This document shows positions 1 through 11,315 of a stretch of 64,000 bases of DNA, piece after piece. Origin of the DNA: Trema orientale (Eukaryota > Streptophyta > Magnoliopsida > Rosales > Cannabaceae); NCBI GenBank assembly GCA_002914845.1, contig JXTC01000091.1, positions 308,649 through 372,648 of the forward strand, in the 5' to 3' direction. The notes under the pieces were generated by a model that did not search any database, was not told the DNA's origin, and was given only the letters and a program-made list of their open reading frames with translations. Each line of letters begins with the position of its first letter. Positions within the stretch are counted from its first letter, which is position 1. A program made the translations under genes and the position numbers.

Positions 1-379
1 CATAAACGTACTCGACACTTCATGTCTTAATGTTACGTGTGACAACAAGGACTGAATTAGCCGATCGATTGAAGAGAGTATAGATGAAAATATTCGTCTA
101 AATCGTACCATTTTTTGTTTGTATGTGAGCAATATTAATATGAAAGGCTTGAAATGCAAAAGATCAGAAATACTCAACTTCATGGAGAGGCGCAGTTACA
201 CTAGTTATGAGAAAAATATCAATTGAAGTTTAATTAATTTGGAAATTGAATATCGCAAGTTGGATAACTATGCATCTGAACAACAATGTTAATCTATATA
301 GGGTTCAATTAATACTCGCAAATATATTTTTGCTATCATAGATTGGTTATGTGATAGCATGGTTTTACTGTTATATAAT
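1..379. repeat. Segmental duplication, copy A (left part)
   Basis: This stretch aligns base by base, with many small differences, to 9321-9657. Shared landmarks are the run around 'acgtgtgacaa...aaggactgaatta', the 'gaaaggcttgaaatgca' run and the 'gatagc...gtttta' run just before the end. Copy A continues at 6857 after the Gypsy element inserted at 380. No open reading frame of note is present. Moderate divergence suggests an old duplication of non-coding DNA. Confidence 0.75.
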
Positions 380-859
380 TGTAGACGGTGATATCTACAA
401 TTATTCGAACAAAACTATAATCGAAATTCCTTGGGATGCTTAGAGGTACCTGTAAAAAATAGACTCTAACGCTCAAGTAAGTATTGGTGTATATACGTAC
501 TTATAGAAAAATATTTCCCTTCTAGTAGGATTTTTCATAATTATCTTATAAAATCAAGTAATTAAATAAAATCAAGATACTTACCCAATCTTGTTACTCA
601 ACTAGGAAACTCAAAAGAAAAAGAATAACTACTTTATTTAAGCAAAATAATTATGTATCTAAATAGAAATCAATATAGAATCTCATTCCAACTAGTAGCA
701 TATGAACACTTTTTGAATAAGGCCAACTCCAAAGTCCATCTACAGACTCATGTATTCTATTTAAAATTTTCGATTGGCATGTTATCTACTTGATAAAACC
801 TAATTTTTTAGATATATAAACAAATGAATTGAGATTTGGAACAAAATTAAACCCTAACA
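380..859 (-). repeat. Gypsy element 1, 3' LTR (left)
   Basis: It matches 6358-6856 in direct orientation over its whole length, for example 'ataattatcttataaaatcaagt' shared by both apart from an occasional base. On the minus strand it starts with TGTTAGGG and ends with a CA dinucleotide. Its length of 480 bp against 499 bp for the partner reflects small indels. Confidence 0.8.
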
Positions 860-2789
860 ATTAGCCTCTCACTCTTTAGTCGAGTACCCCTCCGAACTAG
901 AGGTGTAATTGTACCAATATTTTTATCGCTATCTTGCCACACCTGTCAAAAATTCTTATCTATGCCTCTCAATGCCAAATAAATTACATATGGATTTCAT
1001 ACTTTCAAGCAAAGTTTATCTAATGTCAAGAAAATCTTGCTCAATTTATTCAACTTTTTAAATCTTGTCATGCAAATTGTACTCCTCCTTGTAATTTTCC
1101 ATACGACGAAATTCCAAACAGAACTAGTTCGCTTCAAACAGATAAACGCTATTAACTCCTCAATCTTTGGATGAAAGAAATTGATTAAAATTCACTGAAA
1201 GGCCTTCCGGAACCACCTAAGCTTCCAACTCGCTCCTAACAATGTGAATACGAATTCCATTCTAATACAAGATGAAACTCGTTCCACAAACCTGGATAAT
1301 TTAATTACATGAACCTAGATAAGTTCATTAGATGAATCTGGATAATTTAATTGCTTAAACTTTTGGTTAAATTATTACGACACATGACAGCCTTGTATTG
1401 CTTAAATCACCATGCCTTGGATTGCCAATTAAGAGTCTTCATCCATTAGATTGGAAAATATCTCTTCTATTCATTTGAATTTTGAAATTAATATTTTTTG
1501 GAACTCACATTCCCTTTCTTTTCAATTTTTTGAATTTCAAAACCACAACAGTCAATATACCCATTATAAATAGTCCCTCATTTTTATAACCAATTCTATC
1601 TTTTACTCTTTCTCATTTTTCTATTTCTCCCAAAAATTATTCTTCATTTCAATATCATCATGCACTTAGCACTCTAGTTGTTTCTATAAACTCCTATCAT
1701 CTATTTCATTTATTCATGCCTTTCTATACATATGATTGAATCTTTTCCCTTCTCTCTCCTTCCCTCTGCCCCCTTAGTTTTCACTACAAGTATAACTACT
1801 CATTATCTCTATTTACATATAAAGTACGAAACAACGAGCATTGTACACCATAAAATGGCATTCTTGTCTCATTAATAGATAAAAACATATATGAAATATT
1901 TTGAAATCTTTGCTAGCCATTATATGCTCAATATATGCAAATTCCTTGTATAGTTGATCTTATCTTGCCTCCCACTTGCTGCACAAGAGTTATTAGGCTC
2001 CATCCATTTGCTTCATGGATATACACACATTTTTTTCTTGAATGAAATTTTTCTTTATTATTGCCATAAAAATAACATAATTATGCACATGTAAATAATT
2101 CTTCTTTTTTTTTTTGTTTTTTATTTTGTACCTTACCACTATCCACACATCTTTACGAAAAATATACTTGTTGATCCAAATCCTTATTGCTGTAGACAAA
2201 AATGATTTTAAGAAACACCTTTCCTAACAATGGAAAATTACCTCCATTTGAGGACAATTCGAGCTCCACAACCTCTTCGAATAAGACCACTAGAAAAGAC
2301 CAAACCAATTCCTCATTTTGTTTCATCACAAATAGTCAAAACAAAACTTGTTCCATGGCGAATAATCTGAATGATAATTCACATCAACCCGAGTACACCA
2401 TAAAGTTTCTAGGTGGAGATAGATTATCCGAGGTCAAAAATCCTCTGTCCAAATTATCTTCTTCTCATTTAGAATAAAATAAGAAGACTCTATAATATCC
2501 ATCCCTCAATAAAAATTAGATTACTTCATTCATCCGAAAAAACTTATTCATTTATAGAAGATTGGACGTACTTTTATGAACATACTTTCAAACAAGGTCT
2601 TCATTTTGCGCTTCCACCGTTTGTTCAGATCATTGTCTTCAACTCCTTCTCTCCATAATTCTAGTTTGTGAATTCGAGTCATTGTTTCATCTAACTCCTC
2701 CATCTTTGGTCCTTCCATCATTGGCTTGTGCGAGGGTTTTTCGGTTTCCAATTGGCATAATTTAAGCTTTTTTATTCCACATTGCAATT

Positions 2790-3230
2790 TGATTACAACA
2801 TTTTGCTATCTTTTGATCTCCCTTTATCTCCTTGACTCCCTTTTTGTAGGAAATTCGATGGTGAGCTGAGGGTACTACTTGTATTGAGTGAATCTATGGT
2901 TGCTCTAAGATGATGTTATAAGCTGATAGGTAATCCATAACTAAGAACTTGGTCATTAGCTTCTCATTTTTAGCATAAATAGGGAGCGTTATTTGTTTTA
3001 TTGCTGTGGTTTGTTCTCTATTGAATCCAACTAGCACTGTTTTAACTCATTCAATTTTCTCTGCATCGATCTCCTTATCTTTTAAAATAGAAAGGAATAA
3101 AACATCTACAAAACTTCAATTGTCAACTAGAAAGTGTTTAATCAGACAATTAGCTATGTTTAGGCAAATTACTAATGCATTATCATATGGTCTACATAGG
3201 GAGGAGAATTCCCTAGCGTTAAAGGTGATA
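2790..3230 (-). pseudogene. Gypsy protease-region relic
   Basis: Translating the minus strand gives a decayed polypeptide with landmarks of the plant Tat-type Gypsy protease region: a 'DNALVICLNIANCLIKHFLVDN' type run (interrupted here in quotation only by length), then VDN-stop-S where the active-site loop belongs, DVLFLS, VLVGFNREQTTAI, LPIYAK, KFLVMDYLSAYNIILEQP and GVKEIKGDQK. Several in-frame stops, including one inside the catalytic loop, make it non-functional. The assignment rests on remembered family motifs. A profile search would settle it. Confidence 0.65.
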
Positions 3231-3743
3231 GCTTAGTCTAGAAGGAAATCGCTTGGCTCTAAAGTTGGTGCAGACATGTTGCCTTATGGAAGAATTTGAA
3301 GTACCATTGTAGACCGATACCCCACAAATCACGTTTACCACTTAAAGAATGTCTAGTGGTGCCAGTGTTGCTTCCTTTTTTCTTGCTTCCTCTTTTAGTA
3401 CTCTCTTCTCCCTCTCTGATAGAAACATGTGCAAGTAACCTGTCTTCAATAATGCTGCTATCTTGAGACGTATCTATCTACATTCTTGAGTCATGTTTAT
3501 GTTCGTTATGAAACTTACATTACTTCTATCGATCCCTCTGGTTAGAACTAGCATAGAGCTTTCTAGGCCAATTCGCATCATTCCTTTTACACATATGGGA
3601 AATGACCATGTCCACTACCGATATGTTCAAGGGATAATCAGGTTTGAGATAATTGGATGGTGGGCTCATCTCTCTTCTATCTTCCCTCATTCTTTTATAA
3701 TATCTCATATTATCTCTCCATGTGTCTCTTCCTATTTTTTTTC

Positions 3744-4109
3744 CTATATACTCCGTTCAAACTTCTTCTTTTTTGAACAATCCATGTTGTAAAAGGCTTC
3801 GTCTTCTTCTAGTATAATAAACTCACGTGCACGTTGTAATATTTCCTCCATAGTTAGTGCCTCTTTAGTTGATAGCTCTTCATATAGCTTTGAACTATGA
3901 ATTAGTCCTCTTCTAAATACTTCAACTATTGTTCCTCTATCTAGTTTTTGGATCTCAATCATCTCTTTACTAAACTGCTTGATGTAATCTTTCAATGAAT
4001 CATTCTTTTGTTGCACAATATGGAATAAGTCGTTAAATTTCTTTCCTAATTTCATGCTGACAGAGAACTTGTTCATAGACTTCTTGGTAAAATCTGAGTA
4101 AGATAACAC
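3744..4109 (-). pseudogene. Gypsy gag fragment
   Basis: This is a 121-codon minus-strand open stretch. The encoded peptide has the gag pattern of plant Gypsy elements: KLGKKFNDLF, then an SLKDYIKQFSKEMIEI run, then VEVFRRGL, then MEEILQRAREFIILEE. This matches the usual 'SLRDYIKRFN...RAQKYI.LEE' architecture near the end of the gag domain. It lacks the zinc knuckle and has no continuous link to the protease relic downstream. It lies immediately outside the solo LTR at 4368, which cuts the gag region from its 5' part. Confidence 0.7.
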
Positions 4110-4367
4110 ATATTCTGACTCAAGAGTATAAAGTTACTTCAAGGATGGTCCTTTCAAGCTTTGAGTAAAAGTTTCACTTTATCGCGTCCAACTTTTTGAG
4201 CAGAACAGAAATGATCTACATTAATTGTTCAAAATTGCAAATATTTTTATAGAGGTCTGTTGTTCTGTCATAGTCACGCAACTTTGATGTATTTAACTTA
4301 TCAGATTGACCACTCCCACGATGTGCTTGGGTTGTGACAAAGTTTGACACGATTCCCGCCATAATGT

Positions 4368-5690
4368 TGTAGGGTAATTGATCTAACACTTAAGAAAAAT
4401 TATACATATATGCAAATATGGAAAACACATGATCATATCATGAATGCAGCGGAAAAGTTAGCGAATTTAGGTTTTAAAATTTTTACATGAAAACAGTTTT
4501 CATAACCATAGAACATGCATATATCAATTACAAGATCATGTATAACATAAATCAAATCTAGATACAAACTCCTAGAAATGAGATTAGGGTTTACCTCTTG
4601 CAGCGTGCTCCTCCTTGATCTCTTTGTTGATGGTGATCAAATTTCCAACCCTAAATCTTCTTGTCTATGCTCTTGATTGATGAGGCGAGTGGGTACCAAG
4701 TTGAAACCTTCGTTGGAGAATGATCAAGAACACCTTCTTGATCTTTTGGAACACCGGAATATGAGATGAGAGTGTGAGGTTGCAGGAATCTTTTTCTCTC
4801 CTCTCTTTCTCAGCCTTAGCCAATTTTTCTCTCTCTCTACTTGTGTCTATATGTATAGCACACTTAGAATTACTGTATAATTTTATCTCTCATATATCTT
4901 ATATATATGGGCCCAGAAATTGCTAATCTCAGTTTAACTAGGATTGAGCTTATTCTCCAATTTGGGCTTTAGGTGTATTTTTATAAATATGTCTAACTCA
5001 TGAAACTTATTTATAAAAATACCAACTTCTGTGTAGAATCATTATTTTACACAGTTTCATGAAACTAATTTCATAAAAACACCAACCAATTAATGAGCTT
5101 TACTGAGTTAGACAAGGGACCTAATGGATCCAAATAATCTAAGCTCCAATAATATGATAAATACATAATAACTCNNNNNNNNNNNNNNNNNNNNNNNNNN
5201 NNNNNNNNNNNNNNNNNNNNNNNNNNNNNNNNNNNNNNNNNNNNNNNNNNNNNNNNNNNNNNNNNNNNNNNNNNNNNNNNNNNNNNNNNNNNNNNNNNNN
5301 NNNNNNNNNNNNNNNNNNNNNNNNNNNNNNNNNNNNNNNNNNNNNNNNNNNNNNNNNNNNNNNNNNNNNNNNNNNNNNNNNNNNNNNNNNNNNNNNNNNN
5401 NNNNNNNNNNNNNNNNNNNNNNNNNNNNNNNNNNNNNNNNNNNNNCTTTATTTACAGATTGTGAACTAATTCATTTAGACTTAGATAAAGAAACAAGTCT
5501 CTCCATAATTAACACTTAATCATGTTTATTTCTTTATACATAAATAAAGTCATAGAATCTTTTTCAGATAAATAAACTATTCAACAAAAACAGTTTAATC
5601 TAGCAAACATTATAATTGCACATAAGAGAAAGTTGTTTACACTAAAAGGGTAAAATTAGAAATTTGCTTTTTAGGGCAAATATCCCAACA
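4368..5690 (-). mobile_element. Solo LTR (copy 1), inserted in Gypsy element 1
   Basis: On the minus strand it begins TGTTGGGATATTTGCCC and ends CCTACA. It is flanked by a perfect 5-bp target-site duplication AATGT (4363-4367 and 5691-5695). It is the inverted counterpart of 13813-15618, and the sequenced parts match closely, so both insertions are fairly young. No internal retrotransposon domain accompanies it, so it is a solo LTR left by recombination between two LTRs. The N run at 5175-5445 lies inside it. Confidence 0.88.
5175..5445. other. Assembly gap (271 Ns)
   Basis: The gap lies inside the solo LTR. By alignment to the intact copy, the base before it corresponds to about 14800 and the base after it to 14057. 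The missing sequence should therefore be about 742 bp, well above the 271 Ns shown. Confidence 0.95.
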
Positions 5691-6336
5691 AATGTCATAC
5701 TCCATCCCTGGACCATCAACTTTTGTCATATATAACTCGAGATTGGTTATCATTTAGAGCAATATAGCAACGTCTGCTGTTCTCATCGTGCTAGGAGGGG
5801 CGCCATGAGCAGTAAGTCGGACATTCCAGATTAATAAACAGTACGCACACTAGGTGAAGGGACATCTCCTTGAGTGATTCTTCCTCTTAAGGGTTGGCTA
5901 CTCATTGTCGAGATGCTAGAGGTTTGACCGGTTGCACCAAAGGTCAATGATTGCCTTCTTGATATTGGATTGAATTGAGCGGATGGGTATCGAACTAGAT
6001 AAAAGGAGATCTGCTAAAAAATTATGGAGGCAGAGCATGTAGTGTATTAACATTCCCTAAGTTGCCTTCTACATGGAAAATATTGCTAGAGCTGAGGCTA
6101 TTAACCATAATTTAAGCCATGCTACCCAATTTGGCTCTGAAGATCTGGTTCTTTATTCAGATAATCTAATTCTGAGTCATTACTTTTGCAGTTCGCTTCT
6201 CACTAGCCTATAATAAGGACGCAATCTGGGCTAGTTGTTGTTCTATTGTAGAGGCCTCTGTAACTCTATCATTGTTTGACATCATCGAAGGAATTTCTAA
6301 TGGATATTGATGATTTTTAGAGAATAATGACCAAAT

Positions 6337-6357
6337 ACCCCATGGTGGGTGCCAAAT
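6337..6357 (-). other. Probable primer-binding region of Gypsy element 1
   Basis: Directly inside the 5' LTR the minus strand reads ATTTGGCACCCACCATGGGG. This resembles the TTTGGCGCCCACCGTGGGG-type sequence found next to the 5' LTR in many plant Gypsy elements, with two changes. It supports both the LTR boundary and the minus orientation. Confidence 0.55.
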
Positions 6358-6856
6358 TGCAAATAGTGATATCTATAATTACTCGAATAGGGGGCTAATA
6401 ATCGCAACAAAATCTGTACCTAAAAGTCCTTAGGGTGCTTGGGAGTACCTACAAAAAAGAGATTCTGGTGCTCAAGTTAGTATTGATGTGACTGAATCAA
6501 TATGAGAAATCTATATGTATTTATAAAAGAGATATTTCCTTTCCATTGGATTCTTCATAATTATCTTATAAAATCAAGTCATTGAATAAAAGTAAGATAG
6601 TTACCCGATGTTGTTACTCAAATTATGAAACTTAAAAGAAAAAGGATAACTACCTTATTTAAAAGAAATATTTATTTATCTAGATAAAAATCGATATAGA
6701 TTCCCATTCAAACTGATAGTAGACCAACTCCAAATTCCATATGGACTCATATATTCCATTCAAAATTTCCAATCGGCACATTATCTTCCTAACGAAACCT
6801 AATTTTCTAGACACATAGAAGAATGAATTGAGAGGAACAAAATTCAACCCCAACAA
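6358..6856 (-). repeat. Gypsy element 1, 5' LTR (right)
   Basis: This is the direct-repeat partner of 380-859. On the minus strand it starts TGTTGGGGTTGAATTTTG. The repeat ends where alignment to the left LTR stops, and copy A of the segmental duplication resumes at 6857. Confidence 0.8.
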
Positions 6857-7829
6857 AGATAAAATGTTTATGGTATTTTATATATACGACAATTTAACAC
6901 CACTTGACTATATATAGGGTCTCAAGTTAGTAGGTTTTTTTTTTTATCTATTTATAGTATTTTTTTAGCCGTTGAATCGTCATCTAACGGTTATAATGAT
7001 TTAAGTAGTTGAAAAAAAAATACTCTTTCTCTCTCTACATTTTTACCATGAAAAAACGTCTAAGATGAATTTTGATTAGGTAAAACCATAATACATATAG
7101 ATAACTAAAAAAAAAACGTATTGTATTGGTGTCTGTATAATATATATACATATATATTTCCATTGAGTTAAGAAATTAAATCAAGAGATTATTAATTTTC
7201 ACTTCTTTACTAACCGCAGGCCCAATTAAATCTGTTGAAAAAAGTATTAATTTTTACAGATTATATTCTTATGTTAGAGGAAATTAACGGTTTTATAGGG
7301 AGGAAGAGGGAAGAGGAAAAGTTGGTCTATGAATATACGTTCCTCTACAAAATTTTCACTCTAAGCTTAATTAAGCTCCAGTACTTTGGTTTTGGGAACA
7401 TTAAAGGCCCGTTGCTTAATTAATTCATATGGAAAGCAATAATACTGGTGGAAAAGAAACTACTCCATTGAAATCACTCATTAATGGTCAAGTTATGTAT
7501 TATACTATTTTATATATGATCAGATCACTTAACATTATATAAGAAAATCTTAATTAGATCTTAATATCTTGACTACGTACGTGGGTTCATGTTACTCAGT
7601 ACTTTAGTACAATATTCCACAATATTTTGGAAAGCTACGTCAGACATATAGTAGAAAAGTACGACGAAGAATTTGTCTTAAATACAAAGAATAGTGTTGC
7701 AATAACAGTGAAAAAAAGAATATATTTTACAACCTTATCTTCCCCACTTGAGGAAAGTGTGGCACGTTAATCCCAAACGAAGATGATCCAATTCCAACGT
7801 CAGTGCACCATCATAAATACTCATAATAG
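6857..7829. repeat. Segmental duplication, copy A (right part)
   Basis: It corresponds to 9658-10676. Shared blocks include the 'gtcaagttat...tatatgatca' run near 7490 and 10258, the 'tgtcttaaatacaaagaa' run, and the closing 'cttgaggaaagtgtggca' and 'tcataaatactcata' blocks. The last blocks look promoter-like because of a TATA-like 'cataaatac', but no gene follows that I recognise. The part at about 6915-7130 is a separate repeat inserted only in this copy. Confidence 0.7.
6915..7130 (+). repeat. MITE-like repeat, degenerate relative of 51872-52099
   Basis: It shares the order of motifs with the better preserved copy at 51872-52099: a 'tagccgttgaatcgtcatctaacgg' type palindromic core, then 'agtagttgaaaaaaaa', 'ttttaccat' and 'gatgaattttgatta'. 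The terminal inverted repeats are poorly preserved here. It is absent from the matching position in copy B, consistent with insertion after the duplication. Confidence 0.5.
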
Positions 7830-8797
7830 AGAAACTAATTATAGAAACAAAACTAATCTCTATCAGTCCATTAATGTACGTCAATTCAATAATTTATACA
7901 AAGAGATAACGAATATTAATCAAAAATGGTACTACAATTCAAGCAAAAAATCTCTTGTACAATGTGTAACGTTGATTGAAAAAGAAAAAAAAAAAAAAAC
8001 TCTTGTATAAGAATCTCTTATATATTTTGCATCAATTGATGTGCATGATACTATAACTGATTATATTTTAGTGTGTTTTTACGTCAATTGGTGTGCGACA
8101 TAATTTAAATTAATTAGTCAGTAATCAACATCGTTCAAAAATTAAAAAGCTATCTCCCAAAAGAAAAAAAAAAACACCATTGAGAAAAAAGTAATTAAAA
8201 TAAAAAATTAGAGTTTAATACTGCAATTTTTTTTTTTTTTGAAAAGAACTGCAAAAATATTTAATGCATGGCAATATTATCTATTAGTAGTATTAACGTA
8301 AAAAGATCAACAAATAAACTTAATTAACCAATACATACACATATACATATGTGCTAATTTAATCGGGATATATATTTTTAATTTGTGATCGAGGTTATTA
8401 TGTCATATCATTCTACTCCTTGATATAGCTGAATATTTATGGCTCGAAAAGAAAATCGTGAGCAAACTAGGCTGATCGTGATTCATTGCAATTATGTTAG
8501 ATCACCATATCTCAAAATCAAACCAAAGAAACTAATTAATGAAAAGAGGAAAAGAACTTCAATATATAATTTGTGGTTTAAATTTCACACTGCAAACACA
8601 CTCGCTTGCAACAAATTATATATAGCAGCACCCCGCTAATTCCATTTCATGCTTAATATATAATAGTGTACTATATATAATGGTATTTCTGTATATGAGT
8701 TGCAAATGGAAAAGGTATAGTACTTAAGAAAAGAATTAAGCTTTAATTAATTTCTTAATCTTTCTGATCTCTGTTTTTTTCCCCTGAGAAAACTTAA
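7830..8797. other. Intergenic, AT-rich
   Basis: There are A-runs, T-runs and a few short open frames without codon bias or recognisable motifs. I see no gene, RNA or transposon signature. Confidence 0.6.
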
Positions 8798-9286
8798 GTG
8801 TTTGGTATAATAGAATAGTCACTGGAATAGAATGACAATGCCAATAAAAATTTATTTTTATTATTTAGTTTGACAAAAAAGCATAAAAACAGTTATTCCA
8901 TTAGAATTGCTATTCCATCGTGAATTCTAATTCCTAAAGGAGACTAATGGAATATGTTATTCCATTCCATCAAATTAAATAATTTATCATTTTTTAAAAA
9001 TATCCTACAAAATATCAAAACCACTTATCCTAGTTTTAAATAATCTTATACGGTATTTTCTCCTACCTTTACTCTTACGCTTTTTATTTTTTATTTTATT
9101 TTAAAAAGTGCTACCATAAAGAGTCTTGACTCAAATCAAAAAAGCTGCAGATATAAGTTTTTCCATTTTTATTTGAGCATAGTATATATCTTAGCATAAA
9201 TAAAGATAAATTACACGTATTTGTGAATTTTATTTACCTTTACTATTTTAGTATTATATATTAATTTATAATACTAACAAACGCTT
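8798..9286. mobile_element. MITE-like non-autonomous DNA transposon
   Basis: The left end reads AAGTGTTTGGTATAATAG and the reverse complement of the right end reads AAGCGTTTGTTAGTATTA, a degenerate terminal inverted repeat. The interior has repeated 'gaatagaatg' and 'ttccattccat' blocks in both orientations, typical of plant MITEs with a GTTTGG end. There is no coding capacity. The superfamily (hAT or PIF/Harbinger) cannot be decided because I see no clean target-site duplication. Confidence 0.5.
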
Positions 9287-9320
9287 CCATACACACCTGC
9301 ACGTGAAATATATGTAAATT

Positions 9321-10676
9321 TATAACATACTCGTTGGACATTTCTGATTTACGGTACGTGTGACAAGGACTGAATTATCCGATTAATTTGAAGAACACAC
9401 GGAAGAAAATGATAATGGAAATAGTATCATTTTGTTTATATAAGCTTTAATGCAATATTATCATGAAAGACTTGAAATGCATGTCATGGAGAGATAATAC
9501 TAGCAAGTTATGGGAAAAATATGTCCAATTGAAGATCAATTGGGCAATTGGATCACAAGTTGGAATGTCTATATATCATATGAATAACAACGTTATAAAT
9601 ATGAGACTAACTTATATCAGTAGATTGGTCAAGAGATAGCGTTTTAATACTATTAATATGATGAAATGTGAGAGAGACTCCATAAGTTTTTTGTCAGTGT
9701 CATATTTCAAATGAAACAAGAAGTCAGCACCACTTGATTAAATATATTCATGCGTTAAGGAAAAAAAAAAAAAGGTAATTATTCTTAAGGAGAAAATCAA
9801 GGATTAATTATTGATAATTCCTAGGATCTCTACAGACTTTTTATTCCGAGCTTAATTAAGCTCCAGTACTTGGTGTTTGCCTGGCTGGCTGGCGCATTAA
9901 AGTTCCATTGATTAATTAATTGATAAGGAAAGCAATAACTACGTCAACTGGGGTTAGCTCAAGGTTGTTTTGGGGATGTGTGTGTGAGTTTAGAGGGTCA
10001 AAAGTTCAAATCTTGGTAGTGTATGTCCGATATTTTCTTTTAAATATGTAGTAAGTGGTGGTCATTAGTTAAACTCCACTTTTTTTTAAAAAAAAAAAAA
10101 AGAAAAACAATGGCTAGCAATGGGAAAGAAACTAATTAATTAATAAGGAAAGCAATAGCTAGCAATGGGAATGAAACTAATCCATCAAAAATCAATTCTA
10201 TTAATGAATCCAAAAAAATTAAAAAGGGAAAACCAATTCCATTAATTAGTCATATGGTCAAGTTATCATACTGTTTTGTATATGATCAAATCACTCAACA
10301 CTATATATAACGAAATTACTAAATCTTAGTGTATCATGAGTCATGACCACGATGGTTCAGGAATCTCATTTTAGTCCCAATAATATTTCACAATAATAAG
10401 GAGAGGTTCATTAGTACGCGTGGCATATATGGACTGAAAGTAGAAACGTACGAGGAAATATGTCTTAAATACACAGCATTAATATTGCAATAATATTAGA
10501 GCAAAACAATAGTACAACGTTTTCCTAATTTCTTTTAAACAAAGAAAAATGCAAAAAAAAAAAAAAAAAATCAATAGGACAAGTACAACCTTGTCTTCCA
10601 CACTTAAGAAAAGTGTGGCACCTTAAATTCCAAATCAACATGATAACGTCACAACACTATCATAAATACTCATAGG
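9321..10676. repeat. Segmental duplication, copy B
   Basis: This is the partner of copy A, without the Gypsy element. The uninterrupted sequence around 9650-9668 ('attaatatgatgaaatg') is the pre-insertion site. It carries its own later changes: the SINE-like insertion at 9951 and a local duplication of the 'ataaggaaagcaata' block on either side of that insertion. Confidence 0.75.
9951..10107 (+). mobile_element. SINE-like element
   Basis: The start GGGTTAGCTCAAGGTTG resembles a tRNA-derived pol III A box, and GTTCAAATC at 10004-10012 matches the B box. The spacing between them is right for a tRNA-derived SINE. A short unrelated body follows, then a long A-rich tail near 10088-10107. The matching site in copy A (around 7435-7445) lacks it. 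No clean target-site duplication was found, although a block of about 30 bp ('attaat...ggaaagcaata') occurs on both sides. Confidence 0.55.
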
Positions 10677-10944
10677 CCATATTTATTAATCCATAAAAAA
10701 AAATGAATAAAAAGAGAATAATAAAAAGAATGAATGGAAAGAGAACAAAGGGAATAAGAATTTGAAATAAGAAACAACGAAGTTATAATTCTCTTTTATG
10801 AGTAATTAATTAGTACGTAAACACATAGAAATATTTTTCTTTTCCTCTCCATTATGGATTAGTAAACATGTCCATAAGGATAGAAAAGAAAAGGAAAAAG
10901 AAAACTTATAGAGAAAATTAGATTTTTTATGGTAAAAGGTTTTT
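10677..10944. other. Intergenic, AT-rich
   Basis: Purine-rich, with many 'gaaaagaaaag' runs. No feature recognised. Confidence 0.5.
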
Positions 10945-11315
10945 TTTTTTGAAAAATCTCAGATTTTGAAATTGTTTGAAAAATTTTGAATTTAATTCGA
11001 AATATACAATTTTTTAATAATTGGTGAGATAGTTAAGGTAATCTGTCAAATTAACTGAGATAACTTGATTAGTTACTTCAAGTAACTAGATTAGCACCCA
11101 AAGTAACAAAACTGGATACCTTGAGTATCACTAAAGTACCAATTTTGAAGAAAATTAGTATTTTTCTAAATATTTTTTAAAAATGATATTTTTCTAAAAA
11201 CGTTTCAAAAGTGATATTTTTTTAAATAAACCCGGAATTTTTCCAAAAAATCAGCCCAGGATTTTTCAATTTTTAAAACAATGGGCCTGGATTTCTGTAA
11301 GAAGCCCAAAGTAAT
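10945..11315 (+). repeat. Unclassified dispersed repeat, copy 1
   Basis: It shares an ordered set of blocks with 19145-19545 (inverted) and 20165-20505 (same orientation): 'aaaatctcagattttgaaatt', a block of alternating 'aagtaac' and 'ggtaact' motifs, 'aattttgaagaaaat', 'tttctaaatattttt', 'aaaagtgatatttttcta', then 'cagcccaggatttttcaat' and 'gtaagaagccca'. No terminal inverted repeat or coding sequence is evident. Confidence 0.7.

Larger units (their letters stand above)
380..6856 (-). mobile_element. Decayed Ty3/Gypsy LTR retrotransposon (Tat-like), with a nested solo LTR
   Basis: Direct repeats at 380-859 and 6358-6856 bracket the element. Minus-strand remains of gag (3744-4109) and protease (about 2790-3200) give its orientation. 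Just inside the right LTR the minus strand reads ATTTGGCACCCACCATGGGG, close to the primer-binding region of many plant Gypsy elements. The 5-bp flanks are ATAAT (left) and AAGAT (right), and the empty site in copy B at 9658-9662 reads ATGAT, one change from each. This fits an old target-site duplication. Stop codons and frameshifts riddle the coding parts, and I recognise no reverse transcriptase or integrase, so the element is a dead, internally deleted copy. A younger solo LTR sits inside it at 4368-5690. Confidence 0.8.

Noticed and set aside
2202..2477. Plus-strand open frame of 91 codons
   Set aside because: It lies inside a minus-strand decayed Gypsy element, is composed of low-complexity Asn/Ser/Thr residues and has no recognisable motif.
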